Origin: UBA1774 sp045223835
Lineage (GTDB): Bacteria > Bacillota > Clostridia > Oscillospirales > Oscillospiraceae
Assembly: GCA_045223835.1 (NCBI GenBank)
Contig: JBGUZS010000117.1
Span: 1-39,238 of the forward strand
DNA length: 39,238 bases
Direction of reading: 5' to 3'
Below are positions 1-8,636 of the stretch, in pieces. The stretch's first letter is position 1; every line of letters begins with the position of its first letter. The position numbers and the translations under genes are program-made. The notes beneath the pieces are model-generated. The model worked only from the letters and a program-made list of their open reading frames with translations. It searched no databases and was not told the origin of the DNA.

Positions 1-33
1 GCATTGGAGCCCGCGAAAAACGACTGCAGAAAT

Positions 34-76
34 CCGGCTGCAGCGGTCAGCATGACCGCTGCAGCCGGTGTTTTTT
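34..76 (+). terminator. Perfect hairpin with T-run before cbiA (terminator or attenuator)
   Basis: Positions 34-49 pair perfectly with 53-68 (16 bp, 3-nt loop GCA), followed by T-G-TTTTTT at 69-76. The structure ends exactly where the cbiA ribosome-binding site (AGGAGG, 77-82) starts. It either ends an upstream gene or is the expression platform of a leader, for example a cobalamin riboswitch whose aptamer would lie left of the window. The 33 bases before it are too short to show an aptamer. Confidence 0.85.
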
Positions 77-87
77 AGGAGGAAACC

Positions 88-1446
88 ATGACCGCCATCG
101 TACCCAGGCTCGCCCTGGCAGGCACCAACAGCGGCTGCGGGAAGACCACCGTCACCTGCGCCGTCCTCCAGGCTCTGGTGGACCGGGGCCTCCGGGTGGG
201 GGCCTTCAAATGCGGGCCGGACTATATCGACCCCATGTTCCACAGCCGGATCATCGGCGCGGGGTCCTCGAACCTGGATCCCTTCTTCTTTGACGGGAAC
301 ACGCTGAATTCCCTTCTGGCGGAAAACGGAGGGAACCGGGATGTTTCCGTGATCGAAGGGGTCATGGGCTATTACGACGGCCTGGGGATGGATGAGCCGG
401 AGGCCAGCACCCACAATGTCGCCGCCCTCACCGCAACCCCCGTGGTGCTGGTGCTGGGGGCCCGAGGCGCCTCCCTCTCCCTCCTGGCCGTCCTCCAGGG
501 CTTCCTGGATTTCTGTCCGGAGGCGCCCATCCGGGGGGTGATCCTGAACCAGTGCACCGCCATGACCTACCCCAGCCTTCGGGACGCCATCCTGCGCCGC
601 TTCGGGGACCGGGTGAAGCCCCTGGGCTACCTGCCCCCCATGCCGGACGTGAGTCTGGAGAGCCGTCACCTGGGCCTGGTGACGGCGGCGGAGGTGAAGG
701 ACCTGCGGGAAAAGCTGCATCTGCTTTCCCTCCAGGCGGAGAAGAGCCTGGATCTGGACGGTCTCCTGGCTCTGGCCCGCTCCGCGGAGCCGGTGGAATA
801 CGCTCCCCCGCAGCTTCCCCGGCTGGAGCCGGTGCGCATCGCCGTGGCGAAGGACAACGCCTTCTGCTTCTATTATGCGGATAGTCTGCGGGTGCTGGAG
901 GACCTGGGCGCGGAGCTGGTCCCCTTCTCCCCCCTGTCCGATCCCGCCCTGCCGGAGGATATCCAGGGGCTGTATCTTGGGGGCGGCTACCCGGAGCTGT
1001 ATGCGGAGCAGCTCAGCCGGAACCGCGGCATGCGATCCTCGGTAAAGGCCGCCCTGGAAAGGGGACTTCCCTGCATCGCCGAATGCGGCGGCTTCATGTA
1101 CCTGACGGAGCGGATCGGGGACGCGCCCATGGTGGGCTTTCTCCCCGGAGGCAGCCGGGATACGGGGAAGCTGGTGCGCTTCGGCTACATCACCCTGCGG
1201 GCGAAGGAGGCGGGCCTCCTGTGCCGGACGGGGGAGGAGATCCGGGGACACGAGTTCCACCATTGGGACTCCGACCATACCGGGGACGGCTTCAAGGCCG
1301 TAAAACCCTCGGGCCGGAGCTGGGACGCCGTCTTCTTTGGACCCCGGCTCTACGCCGGATATCCCCATTTCCATTTCCGCGCAAATCCGGCCTTTGCCGT
1401 GAATTTCTATACCTGCTGTCTGGAGGTTAAACATGAGCATGCCTGA
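88..1446 (+). CDS. cbiA: Cobyrinate a,c-diamide synthase CbiA
   Basis: ATP- and glutamine-dependent amidation of the a and c side chains of (cobalt-)cobyrinate, a cytoplasmic step of the anaerobic B12 pathway. The 452-residue length is normal for CbiA/CobB. The N-terminal dethiobiotin-synthetase-like domain opens with a P-loop (GTNSGCGKTT, about residues 12-21). The C-terminal class I glutamine amidotransferase domain has the nucleophile Cys333 in AECGGF and a histidine-rich end (YPHFHF, His427/429). The ATG at 88 has AGGAGG six bases upstream. First gene of the cbi operon; its 3' end overlaps cbiC by 14 bp, suggesting coupled translation. Confidence 0.96.
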   Translation: MTAIVPRLALAGTNSGCGKTTVTCAVLQALVDRGLRVGAFKCGPDYIDPMFHSRIIGAGSSNLDPFFFDGNTLNSLLAENGGNRDVSVIEGVMGYYDGLGMDEPEASTHNVAALTATPVVLVLGARGASLSLLAVLQGFLDFCPEAPIRGVILNQCTAMTYPSLRDAILRRFGDRVKPLGYLPPMPDVSLESRHLGLVTAAEVKDLREKLHLLSLQAEKSLDLDGLLALARSAEPVEYAPPQLPRLEPVRIAVAKDNAFCFYYADSLRVLEDLGAELVPFSPLSDPALPEDIQGLYLGGGYPELYAEQLSRNRGMRSSVKAALERGLPCIAECGGFMYLTERIGDAPMVGFLPGGSRDTGKLVRFGYITLRAKEAGLLCRTGEEIRGHEFHHWDSDHTGDGFKAVKPSGRSWDAVFFGPRLYAGYPHFHFRANPAFAVNFYTCCLEVKHEHA

Positions 1447-2062
1447 AACGATCAAACCCATGGATATTGAGAAGCGCAGCTTCGAGATCATCACGGAGCT
1501 CCTGGGGGGCCGGAAGCTGGACCCGGAGAACGAGCTGGTGATCAAGCGGGCCATCCACACCACCGCGGATTTCGACTACGCGGATAATCTGGTCTTCTCC
1601 CCCCACGCGGTGAAGCTGGGGATCGAGGCCCTGAAGGGGGGCTGCGATATCGTCACGGATACCCAGATGGCCAGGTCCGGCATCAGCAAGGCCACGTTAG
1701 CCAAGCTGGGCGGGGAGGTCCACTGCTTCATGTCCGACCCGGATGTGGCGGCGGAGGCCAAGGCCAGGGGCGTCACCCGGGCCCTGGTGAGCATGGAGAA
1801 GGCGGCGAAGCTGGGCAAGCCCTGCATCTTCGCCATCGGCAACGCCCCCACCGCTCTCATCCGCATCCGGGAGCTGATCGATTCCGGCGAGCTGAAGCCC
1901 GCCCTGGTGATCGGCGTCCCCGTGGGCTTCGTGAACGTAGTGGAAAGCAAGGAGCTGATCATCGAGACCGACGTGCCCCATATCGTGGCCCGGGGCCGCA
2001 AGGGGGGCAGCAACGTGGCGGCGGCCATCGTGAACGCCCTGCTGTACCAGATCCTGCGGTGA
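1433..2062 (+). CDS. cbiC: Cobalt-precorrin-8X methylmutase CbiC
   Basis: Moves the C-11 methyl group to C-12, turning (cobalt-)precorrin-8 into cobyrinic acid. The 209-residue length fits the CbiC/CobH family. The motif IHTTADFDYA (residues 41-50) contains His42, matching the catalytic histidine of the family. A GGAGG stands at 1422-1426 before the ATG at 1433; a second in-frame ATG at 1439 is possible. The gene starts inside the end of cbiA, and its TGA shares a base with the ATG of cbiD. Confidence 0.95.
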   Translation: MSMPETIKPMDIEKRSFEIITELLGGRKLDPENELVIKRAIHTTADFDYADNLVFSPHAVKLGIEALKGGCDIVTDTQMARSGISKATLAKLGGEVHCFMSDPDVAAEAKARGVTRALVSMEKAAKLGKPCIFAIGNAPTALIRIRELIDSGELKPALVIGVPVGFVNVVESKELIIETDVPHIVARGRKGGSNVAAAIVNALLYQILR

Positions 2063-3192
2063 TGGACCAGTACGTCGTCAAGGACGGGAAAAAGCTGCGC
2101 ATGGGCTATACCACCGGCTCCTGCGCCGCCGCCGCGGCCAAGGCCGCGGCCTGGATGCTCCTGACCGGCCGGCCCCTGGAGACCATCCGCCTCCTGACTC
2201 CCAAGGGCATCCCCCTGGAGCTGGAGGTGCTGGAGCGGGAGCTTTCCCCGGACATGGCCCGCTGCGCCATCCGGAAGGACAGCGGGGATGATCCGGATGT
2301 GACGGACAAGACCCTGATCTTCGCGGAGGTCCGGCGGACCGGGGAGCCCGGCGTCCTCATCGATGGAGGCCCGGGGGTGGGCCGGGTCACCAAGCGGGGG
2401 CTGGATCAGCCCGTGGGGAACGCCGCCATCAACTCCGTTCCCCGGCAGATGATCCGGGAGAACCTGGAGGAGGTCATCCGCCTGACGGACTGGACCGGGG
2501 GCCTGAGCGTGATCATTTCCGCCCCGGACGGGGAACGGCTGGCGAAAAAGACCTTCAATCCCCGGCTGGGGATCTTAGGCGGCATATCCATTCTGGGCAC
2601 CACCGGGATCGTGGAGCCCATGAGCGAATCCGCCCTGGTGGAGACCATCCATGTGGAGCTCCGGCAGCGGCGGGAAAACGGGGCGGACCACGTTCTCCTC
2701 ACCCCGGGCAACTACGGCTCGGATTTCATCAAAGGCAGCCTGGAGCTGACCCCCGGGAGGGAGGTCCAGGTCTCCAACTTCATCGGGGACGGGATCGACC
2801 TTTGCCGGGACCTGGGCTTCCGGGGCTTTGTGCTGGTGGGGCACATCGGCAAGCTGGTGAAGCTGGCGGGGAATATGATGAACACCCATTCCAAGTACGG
2901 GGACTGCCGCATGGATATCCTGGCGGCCTGCGGCGGGGCCTGCGGTCTGAGAAGCGAGCGCATCCGGGAGATGCTGGACTGCGCCGCCTGCGACGACGCC
3001 CTGCGCATCCTGGGGGAGGAAGGGATCGAAAAGGAAACCATGCGCCTTCTGACGGAGCGGATCGCCGCCCAGCTGCGGCACCGGGCCGGGGAGGAGCTGG
3101 AGGCCGGGGTGCTGGTCTTCTCCAATGTTTACGGCATACTGGGGGAGACGGAAAACGCCCGGGACCTGCTGAAAAAGGCGATGGAGGGATAA
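2062..3192 (+). CDS. cbiD: Cobalt-precorrin-5B C1-methyltransferase CbiD
   Basis: Methylates C-1 in the anaerobic corrin pathway; CbiD is a marker of the early-cobalt-insertion route. The N-terminus carries the family signature GYTTGSCAAAAAKAA. Length, about 376 residues, is normal. The start is read as ATG at 2062 in a TGATG overlap with the cbiC stop; an in-frame GTG at 2059 is an equal alternative, and there is no strong Shine-Dalgarno, so coupling to cbiC translation is likely. Three bases separate its stop from the cbiF start. Confidence 0.95.
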   Translation: MDQYVVKDGKKLRMGYTTGSCAAAAAKAAAWMLLTGRPLETIRLLTPKGIPLELEVLERELSPDMARCAIRKDSGDDPDVTDKTLIFAEVRRTGEPGVLIDGGPGVGRVTKRGLDQPVGNAAINSVPRQMIRENLEEVIRLTDWTGGLSVIISAPDGERLAKKTFNPRLGILGGISILGTTGIVEPMSESALVETIHVELRQRRENGADHVLLTPGNYGSDFIKGSLELTPGREVQVSNFIGDGIDLCRDLGFRGFVLVGHIGKLVKLAGNMMNTHSKYGDCRMDILAACGGACGLRSERIREMLDCAACDDALRILGEEGIEKETMRLLTERIAAQLRHRAGEELEAGVLVFSNVYGILGETENARDLLKKAMEG

Positions 3193-3195
3193 ACA

Positions 3196-3951
3196 ATGGT
3201 ACATTTTGTTGGCGCGGGCAGCGGCGCCGTGGATCTGATCACGGTGCGGGGCGCAAAGCTCCTGGGGGAGGCCGACACGGTGATCTACGCCGGGAGCCTG
3301 GTGAACCCGGAGCTGCTGAACTACTGCAAGCCCGGCTGCGAGACCCACAACAGCGCGAAGCTCACCCTGGAGGAGGTCATCGACCTCATCAAGGCCGCCG
3401 AGGCGGCGGGAAAGACCACCGTGCGGCTCCATACGGGGGACTCCAGCATCTACGGCGCAGTGCGGGAGCAGTTCGACGAGCTGGATAAGCTGGGGATCGA
3501 ATACGACGTCTGCCCCGGCGTCAGCGCCTTCTGCGGCGCGGCGGCGGCTCTCCGGGCGGAATACACCCTGCCGGACGTGAGCCAGACCGTCATCATCACC
3601 CGGGCGGCGGGCCGGACCCCCGTGCCGGAGCGGGAAAGCATCCGCTCCCTGGCGGCCCACGGGTCCACCATGGTCCTGTTCCTCTCCACCTCCCTGACGG
3701 AGAAGCTCCAGCGGGAGCTGCTGGCGGGGGGTTACGGGCCCGAGACCCCGGCGGCGGTGGTGTACAAGGCCACCTGGCCGGACCAGCGGGTCTTCCGCTG
3801 CACCGTGGGGAGCCTGCATGAGACCGTCACCAACAACAATCTGACCAAGACCAGCCTCATCATCGTGGGGGGCTGCCTGGGGGATAAATACGACAGGAGC
3901 CTCCTGTATGACCCGGGCTTCACCACGGAATTCCGGGAGGCCAGCAGGTGA
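3196..3951 (+). CDS. cbiF: Cobalt-precorrin-4 C11-methyltransferase CbiF
   Basis: SAM-dependent methylation of C-11 of (cobalt-)precorrin-4. A 251-residue tetrapyrrole (uroporphyrin-III C/tetrapyrrole) methylase. The N-terminus VHFVGAGSGAVDLITVRG is the glycine-rich SAM-binding start of CbiF/CobM, followed by the DTVIYAGSLVNPELL segment typical of this subfamily. HTGDSSIYGA is the internal methylase motif. It overlaps the GTG start of cbiG by 4 bp (GTGA). Confidence 0.95.
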   Translation: MVHFVGAGSGAVDLITVRGAKLLGEADTVIYAGSLVNPELLNYCKPGCETHNSAKLTLEEVIDLIKAAEAAGKTTVRLHTGDSSIYGAVREQFDELDKLGIEYDVCPGVSAFCGAAAALRAEYTLPDVSQTVIITRAAGRTPVPERESIRSLAAHGSTMVLFLSTSLTEKLQRELLAGGYGPETPAAVVYKATWPDQRVFRCTVGSLHETVTNNNLTKTSLIIVGGCLGDKYDRSLLYDPGFTTEFREASR

Positions 3952-4967
3952 AGCTGGCCCTCTTCTGCTACAGCCGTCAGGGGCGGGACACCGCCTGCCG
4001 GGTGCTGGAGGCCTTCCCGGACTGGGAGGTGCGGAAATACGCCCCGGAGCGGTACGCGGAGGCCGGCTTCGAGGCGCTGAAGCGGCCCCCCAGGCCCTTT
4101 TACGGGGAGCTCTTCCCCTGGGCGGACGCCATGGTGTTCGTGGGCGCCTGCGGCATCGCCGTGCGGGAGATCGCCCCCCATGTCCGCAGCAAGGCCACGG
4201 ATCCCGCGGTGGTCAGTCTGGACGACCGGGGGCAGTACGTCATCCCCCTCCTCTCGGGCCATATCGGCGGGGCCAACGCCCTGGCCCGGCGGCTGGCGGC
4301 CTCCCTGGGGGCCACGGCGGTGGTGACCACCGCCACGGATATCCATGACCGCTTCTCCGTGGACGATTGGGCCGCCCGGCAGGGCTGGGCCATCTCCAGC
4401 CTGGCCGCGGCCAAGGCCTACAGCGCCGCCATCCTGGAGCGGGACCTGCCCCTGGTGAGCGACTTCCCCATCCTGACGGAGCTGCCCAACGGAACCTACA
4501 TCGGGGATACGGGGGACCTGGGCCTCTCCCTGAGCTGGTACGGGAAGGAGCCCTTCGGGAAGACCCTGCGCCTCATCCCCCGAACCCTGCATCTGGGCCT
4601 GGGCTGCCGGCGGGGCACGCCAAGGGAGGCCATCCGAGCGGCGGTGCGGGCGGTGCTGGACCGGGAGGGGATCGATCCCCGGGCCATCGGCAGGGCCGCC
4701 TCCATCGACCTGAAGAAGGACGAGGCCGGGCTGCTGGAATACTGCGAGGAGCTGCGGATCACCCCGGATTTTTACACGGCGGAGGAGCTGCGGGCGGTGC
4801 CCGGGGAGTTCACCGCCTCCCCCCTGGTGGAGCGGGTCACGGGGGTGGACAACGTCTGCGAGCGGGCCGCCCTCCTGGGGGCGGACAGGCTGATCGTAAA
4901 AAAACAGGCTGCCGGGGGCGTCACCGTCGCCCTGGCGGCGGAAAATACGGAGGTGCGCTTTGGGTAA
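3948..4967 (+). CDS. cbiG: Cobalt-precorrin-5A hydrolase CbiG
   Basis: Opens the delta-lactone ring of cobalt-precorrin-5A and releases the C-20 fragment as acetaldehyde, a step unique to the anaerobic pathway. The 339-residue product begins MKLALFCYSRQG; the central DRGQYVIPLLSGHIGGAN motif and the C-terminal LGLGCRRGTP segment are those of CbiG N- and C-terminal domains. GTG start in a 4-bp overlap with cbiF. A separate protein here, not fused to CbiH as in some genomes. Confidence 0.93.
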   Translation: MKLALFCYSRQGRDTACRVLEAFPDWEVRKYAPERYAEAGFEALKRPPRPFYGELFPWADAMVFVGACGIAVREIAPHVRSKATDPAVVSLDDRGQYVIPLLSGHIGGANALARRLAASLGATAVVTTATDIHDRFSVDDWAARQGWAISSLAAAKAYSAAILERDLPLVSDFPILTELPNGTYIGDTGDLGLSLSWYGKEPFGKTLRLIPRTLHLGLGCRRGTPREAIRAAVRAVLDREGIDPRAIGRAASIDLKKDEAGLLEYCEELRITPDFYTAEELRAVPGEFTASPLVERVTGVDNVCERAALLGADRLIVKKQAAGGVTVALAAENTEVRFG

Positions 4968-5691
4968 GCTGAGCGTTGTGGGCATCGGGCCGGGAGATTA
5001 CGACAATATGACCGTCCGGGCAGACCGGGCATTGGAGCGCAGTCAGGTGATCGTGGGCTATTCCGTGTATGTGGATCTGGTGAAGGACCGGTATCCCGGC
5101 AAGGAATACCGCACCACCGCCATGACCCAGGAGGCGGACCGGTGCCGTCTCGCCCTGGACCTGGCCCGGGAGGGCCGGGACGTGGCCATGGTCTGCTCCG
5201 GGGACAGCGGCATCTACGGCATGGCCGCCCTGATCTACGAGCTGCGGGGGGATGCCGAGGACCCGGAGGTGGAGGTCATTCCCGGCCTCACCGCCGCCTG
5301 CAGCGGCGCGGCCCTCCTGGGGGCCCCCCTCACCCATGATTTTGCCGTCATCAGCCTTTCGGACCGGCTGACCCCCTGGGACAAGATCGCCGCCCGGCTG
5401 CGGGGGGCCGCCCAGGCGGACCTTTCCCTCGTTCTGTACAACCCTGCCAGCCGGGGCAGGCCGGACCATCTCCGCCGGGCCTGCGAGATCCTTCTGGAGA
5501 CCCTTCCGGCGGACCGGCCCTGCGGCATCGCCCGGATGATCGGCCGGGAAGGGGAATCGGGCCGGATCCTGACCCTGGGGGAGCTGCGGGACGCGGAGGT
5601 GGATATGTTCTGCACCGTCTTTATCGGCAACGCCCAGACCCGGGCGCTGGGGGGCAGACTCATCACCCCCAGAGGGTACCGGGATGTATAA
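4960..5691 (+). CDS. cbiH: Cobalt-precorrin-3B C17-methyltransferase CbiH
   Basis: Methylates C-17 with ring contraction. The 243-residue tetrapyrrole methylase starts GKLSVVGIGPGDYDNMTVRA, the glycine-rich SAM loop of CbiH/CobJ. CSGDSGIYGMA is the second methylase motif. The start is TTG at 4960, chosen because CGGAGG (4948-4953) lies 6 bases upstream and no better codon precedes the motif; it overlaps cbiG by 8 bp. The next gene begins 8 bp before its stop. Confidence 0.93.
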   Translation: MGKLSVVGIGPGDYDNMTVRADRALERSQVIVGYSVYVDLVKDRYPGKEYRTTAMTQEADRCRLALDLAREGRDVAMVCSGDSGIYGMAALIYELRGDAEDPEVEVIPGLTAACSGAALLGAPLTHDFAVISLSDRLTPWDKIAARLRGAAQADLSLVLYNPASRGRPDHLRRACEILLETLPADRPCGIARMIGREGESGRILTLGELRDAEVDMFCTVFIGNAQTRALGGRLITPRGYRDV

Positions 5692-7672
5692 GGTCTGCGT
5701 ATTCGCGGGCACCACGGAGGGGCGGGAGCTGATCCGCTTCCTCTGCGCCCAGGGGATCCGGGTCACCGCCTGCGTGGCCACGGAATACGGAGAGACCCTC
5801 CTGGAGGAGGCGGAAACCCTCACGGTCTCCGCCGCCCGTCTGGACCGGGAGGCCATGGCCGGGCTGTTCCGCCGGGAGGGCTTCGATCTGGCGGTGGACG
5901 CCACCCACCCCTATGCCCCCATCGTGACGGAGAACATCGCCCGGGCCTGCGAGGAAACGGGCACGGAATACCTGCGTCTTCTGCGCCCCGCCTCCGGCAC
6001 GGCGGAGGGAGCGGTATATGTGCCGGATGTCCCCGGGGCGGCGGAATACCTGGCGGGGACCCAGGGAAATATCCTGCTGACCACCGGCAGCAAGGAGCTG
6101 GGGAAGTTTTCCGGGATCCCGGATTTCGCCTCCCGGGTCTACGCCCGGGTGCTGCCCATGGAGTCCTCCCTGGAGGCCTGCGCCTCCGCGGGTCTGCCGC
6201 CCGCCCATATCATCGCCATGCAGGGCCCCTTCTCCCGGGAGCTGAACGTCTCCCTCCTCCGGGCGGTGGGTGCCGCCTGGCTGGTGACCAAGGACGGGGG
6301 CGGCGCCGGGGGCTTTTCGGATAAGGCGGAGGCCGCCCGGGAGACCGGCGCCCGGCTGGTGGTCATCGGCCGCCCGCCCCAGCGTCAGGGCCTGGGCCTG
6401 GAGGAGACGGTGGACCGGCTCTGCGTCCGTTTCGGCCTGGATCCCCTGCCCTCCGTGAGCCTGGTGGGCATCGGCCCCGGCAGCCCGGGGAGCATGACCG
6501 GGGACGTGCGCAGGGCCATCGACCGGGCGGACTGCCTCATCGGGGCCGCCCGGATGCTGGAGGCCGCCGGGGCGCCGGGGAAGGAGACCTTCGCCGCCAT
6601 CGCCCCCAAGGCCATTGCGGATCATATTTTCGCCCACCGGGAGCTGCGCCGCTTTGCGGTGCTCATGTCCGGGGACGTGGGCTTTTTCAGCGGAGCGAAG
6701 AAGCTCCTGCCCCTGCTGGAGGGGCGCTGCCGCCTGGAGGTCCTGCCGGGGCTCAGCTCCCTGGTGACCCTCTGCGCCCGGCTGGGCACGGACTACGAGG
6801 ACGTGGTCCCCCTGAGCCTCCACGGCCGGGAGGGGGATCTGCCCTCCGCCCTCCGGGATCATCCCCGGATCTTCGCCCTGGTGGGGGGAGAGAACGGCAT
6901 GGCCGACCTGTGCCGCTCCCTGACGGCGGCGGGCCTGGGAAAGACCCGGGTTAGCGTGGGGGAGCGCCTCAGCTATCCGGAGGAAAAGATCACCCGGGGC
7001 ACGGCGGAGGAGCTGCAGAACGGGAAATTCGATTCCCTGAGCGTGGCCCTGGTGGAGGCGGACCTGCCCGCCCGGATCGTCAGCCCCGGCCTGCCGGACG
7101 GAGAATTCCTCCGGGGCGTCGGGGAGGACGGGGTGGTGCCCATGACCAAGAGCGAGGTCCGGGCCGTTTCCCTCTCCAAGCTGCGGCTGACGGAGGACGC
7201 CCTGTGCTGGGACGTGGGCGCGGGCACCGGCTCCGTGGCGGTGGAAATGGCTCTCCTGGCCCGAAAGGGCAGGGTCTGGGCCATCGAGAAGCGGGCGGAC
7301 GCCATTGACCTGCTGCGGCAGAATAAGGAGAAATTCCGCCTGGGGAACCTGGAGCTCGTGGAGGGCACGGCCCCCGAGGCCTGCCGGGAGCTTCCCGCCC
7401 CCACCCATGTGTTCATCGGGGGCAGCTCCGGCGGCATCCGGGAGATCCTCGCCCTGGCCCGGGAGAAGAATCCCCGGGTGCGGGTGGTGGCCACCGCCAT
7501 CGCTTTGGAGTCCGTGGGGGAGCTCACCGCCTGCCTGAAGGATAAGACCCTCTCTGAGGCGGAAACCGTCTGCCTCCAGGTCAGCCGGGGGAAGAAGGCC
7601 GGGCCCTACCACCTGATGCTGGGGCAGAACCCGGTATATATCTTCACCCTGCAGGGAGGAGACAAGGCGTGA
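5684..7672 (+). CDS. cbiJET: Three-domain fusion CbiJ-CbiE-CbiT
   Basis: One 662-residue protein carrying three successive corrin-ring activities. Residues 1 to about 245 are precorrin-6A reductase (CbiJ/CobK): VCVFAGTTEGRELI start and VDATHPYA motif. From about 259 a tetrapyrrole methylase (VGIGPGSPGSMT, then MSGDVGFFSGA) matches CbiE, the C-5 methyltransferase. From about 485 a class I SAM methyltransferase (PMTKSEVRA, then DVGAGTGSVAVEMA near 508-521, and HVFIGGSSGG) matches CbiT, the C-15 methylating decarboxylase. The E-T order copies CobL; the reductase on the N-terminus is the extra part. No stop or frame break lies between domains, so the fusion is real. Product: cobalt-precorrin-8. 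Confidence 0.93.
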   Translation: MYKVCVFAGTTEGRELIRFLCAQGIRVTACVATEYGETLLEEAETLTVSAARLDREAMAGLFRREGFDLAVDATHPYAPIVTENIARACEETGTEYLRLLRPASGTAEGAVYVPDVPGAAEYLAGTQGNILLTTGSKELGKFSGIPDFASRVYARVLPMESSLEACASAGLPPAHIIAMQGPFSRELNVSLLRAVGAAWLVTKDGGGAGGFSDKAEAARETGARLVVIGRPPQRQGLGLEETVDRLCVRFGLDPLPSVSLVGIGPGSPGSMTGDVRRAIDRADCLIGAARMLEAAGAPGKETFAAIAPKAIADHIFAHRELRRFAVLMSGDVGFFSGAKKLLPLLEGRCRLEVLPGLSSLVTLCARLGTDYEDVVPLSLHGREGDLPSALRDHPRIFALVGGENGMADLCRSLTAAGLGKTRVSVGERLSYPEEKITRGTAEELQNGKFDSLSVALVEADLPARIVSPGLPDGEFLRGVGEDGVVPMTKSEVRAVSLSKLRLTEDALCWDVGAGTGSVAVEMALLARKGRVWAIEKRADAIDLLRQNKEKFRLGNLELVEGTAPEACRELPAPTHVFIGGSSGGIREILALAREKNPRVRVVATAIALESVGELTACLKDKTLSEAETVCLQVSRGKKAGPYHLMLGQNPVYIFTLQGGDKA

Positions 7673-8628
7673 AGCTCTCCGTTCTGGCCCTGATCCTGGG
7701 CTTCCTCATCGACCTGATCCTGGGGGATCCTCACAGCATCCCCCATCCGGTGGTGTTCATCGGCAAGCTCATCTCCCTGCTGGAAACGGAGCTGCGGAAG
7801 CGCTTCCCCGCCACCGTATCCGGGGAGCGGACCGCCGGGGCGGTCCTCTGGATCCTGGTGGTCCTGGTATCCTTCCTGGTGCCCTGGCTGGTTCTCCGGC
7901 TCTTTGGCTGGATCAGCCCCTGGCTCCGGTTCATCGTGGAAGCCCTCATGTGCTGGCAGATCCTGGCCACCAGGTCCCTGCGGGTGGAGAGCATGAAGGT
8001 CTATACCGCCCTGGAGACCGGCACCCTGGCGGACGCCCGGAAAGCGGTGAGCATGATCGTGGGCCGGGATACGGAGGCCCTGGACGACGCCGGCGTCACC
8101 CGGGCGGCGGTGGAGACCGTGGCGGAGAACTGCTCCGACGGGGTGGTGGCTCCCCTGCTCTTCCTGGCCCTGGGCGGCGCGCCCCTGGGCTTCCTGTACA
8201 AGGCGGTGAACACCATGGACTCCATGCTGGGATACACGGAGCCGCCCTATACGAATATCGGCCGGTACCCCGCGAAGCTGGACGACGCATTCAACTATAT
8301 CCCCGCCCGGATCTCCGCTCTGCTCATGCTCCCGGCGGGCGTCCTCCTGGGGCTGGACGGGAAAAACGGCTGGCGGATCTTCCGCCGGGATCGGTACAAG
8401 CACGCCAGTCCCAATTCCGCCCAGACGGAATCCATGTGCGCCGGGCTCATGGGCCTGCGCCTGGCGGGGGACGCGGTCTACCACGGCGTTCTGCACAAAA
8501 AGGAATTCATCGGGGATCCCCTGCGGGAGATCGTACACGGGGATATCCCCCTGGCCTGCCGCCTCATGACCCTGACGGCGGCGCTGGCCCTGATCCTGAG
8601 CTGCGTGATCCGATTCCTGATCACCTGA
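7669..8628 (+). CDS. cbiB: Adenosylcobinamide-phosphate synthase CbiB
   Basis: Integral membrane enzyme that joins aminopropanol phosphate to adenosylcobyric acid. 319 residues; the N-terminal segment LGFLIDLILGDPHSIPHPV is the family signature, followed by a hydrophobic stretch (VLWILVVLVSFLVPWLVL), the conserved VGRDT motif and ETVAENCSDGVVAPL. It ends in a hydrophobic helix. GTG start in a 4-bp overlap (GTGA) with the fusion gene. CobD next door supplies the substrate. Confidence 0.95.
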   Translation: MKLSVLALILGFLIDLILGDPHSIPHPVVFIGKLISLLETELRKRFPATVSGERTAGAVLWILVVLVSFLVPWLVLRLFGWISPWLRFIVEALMCWQILATRSLRVESMKVYTALETGTLADARKAVSMIVGRDTEALDDAGVTRAAVETVAENCSDGVVAPLLFLALGGAPLGFLYKAVNTMDSMLGYTEPPYTNIGRYPAKLDDAFNYIPARISALLMLPAGVLLGLDGKNGWRIFRRDRYKHASPNSAQTESMCAGLMGLRLAGDAVYHGVLHKKEFIGDPLREIVHGDIPLACRLMTLTAALALILSCVIRFLIT

Positions 8629-8636
8629 GGTAAGCT

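Noticed and set aside
1..33. Cobalamin riboswitch upstream of cbiA
   Set aside because: Not called as a feature: only 33 bases are visible before the hairpin and no B12-core block is among them. Kept as a hypothesis only.
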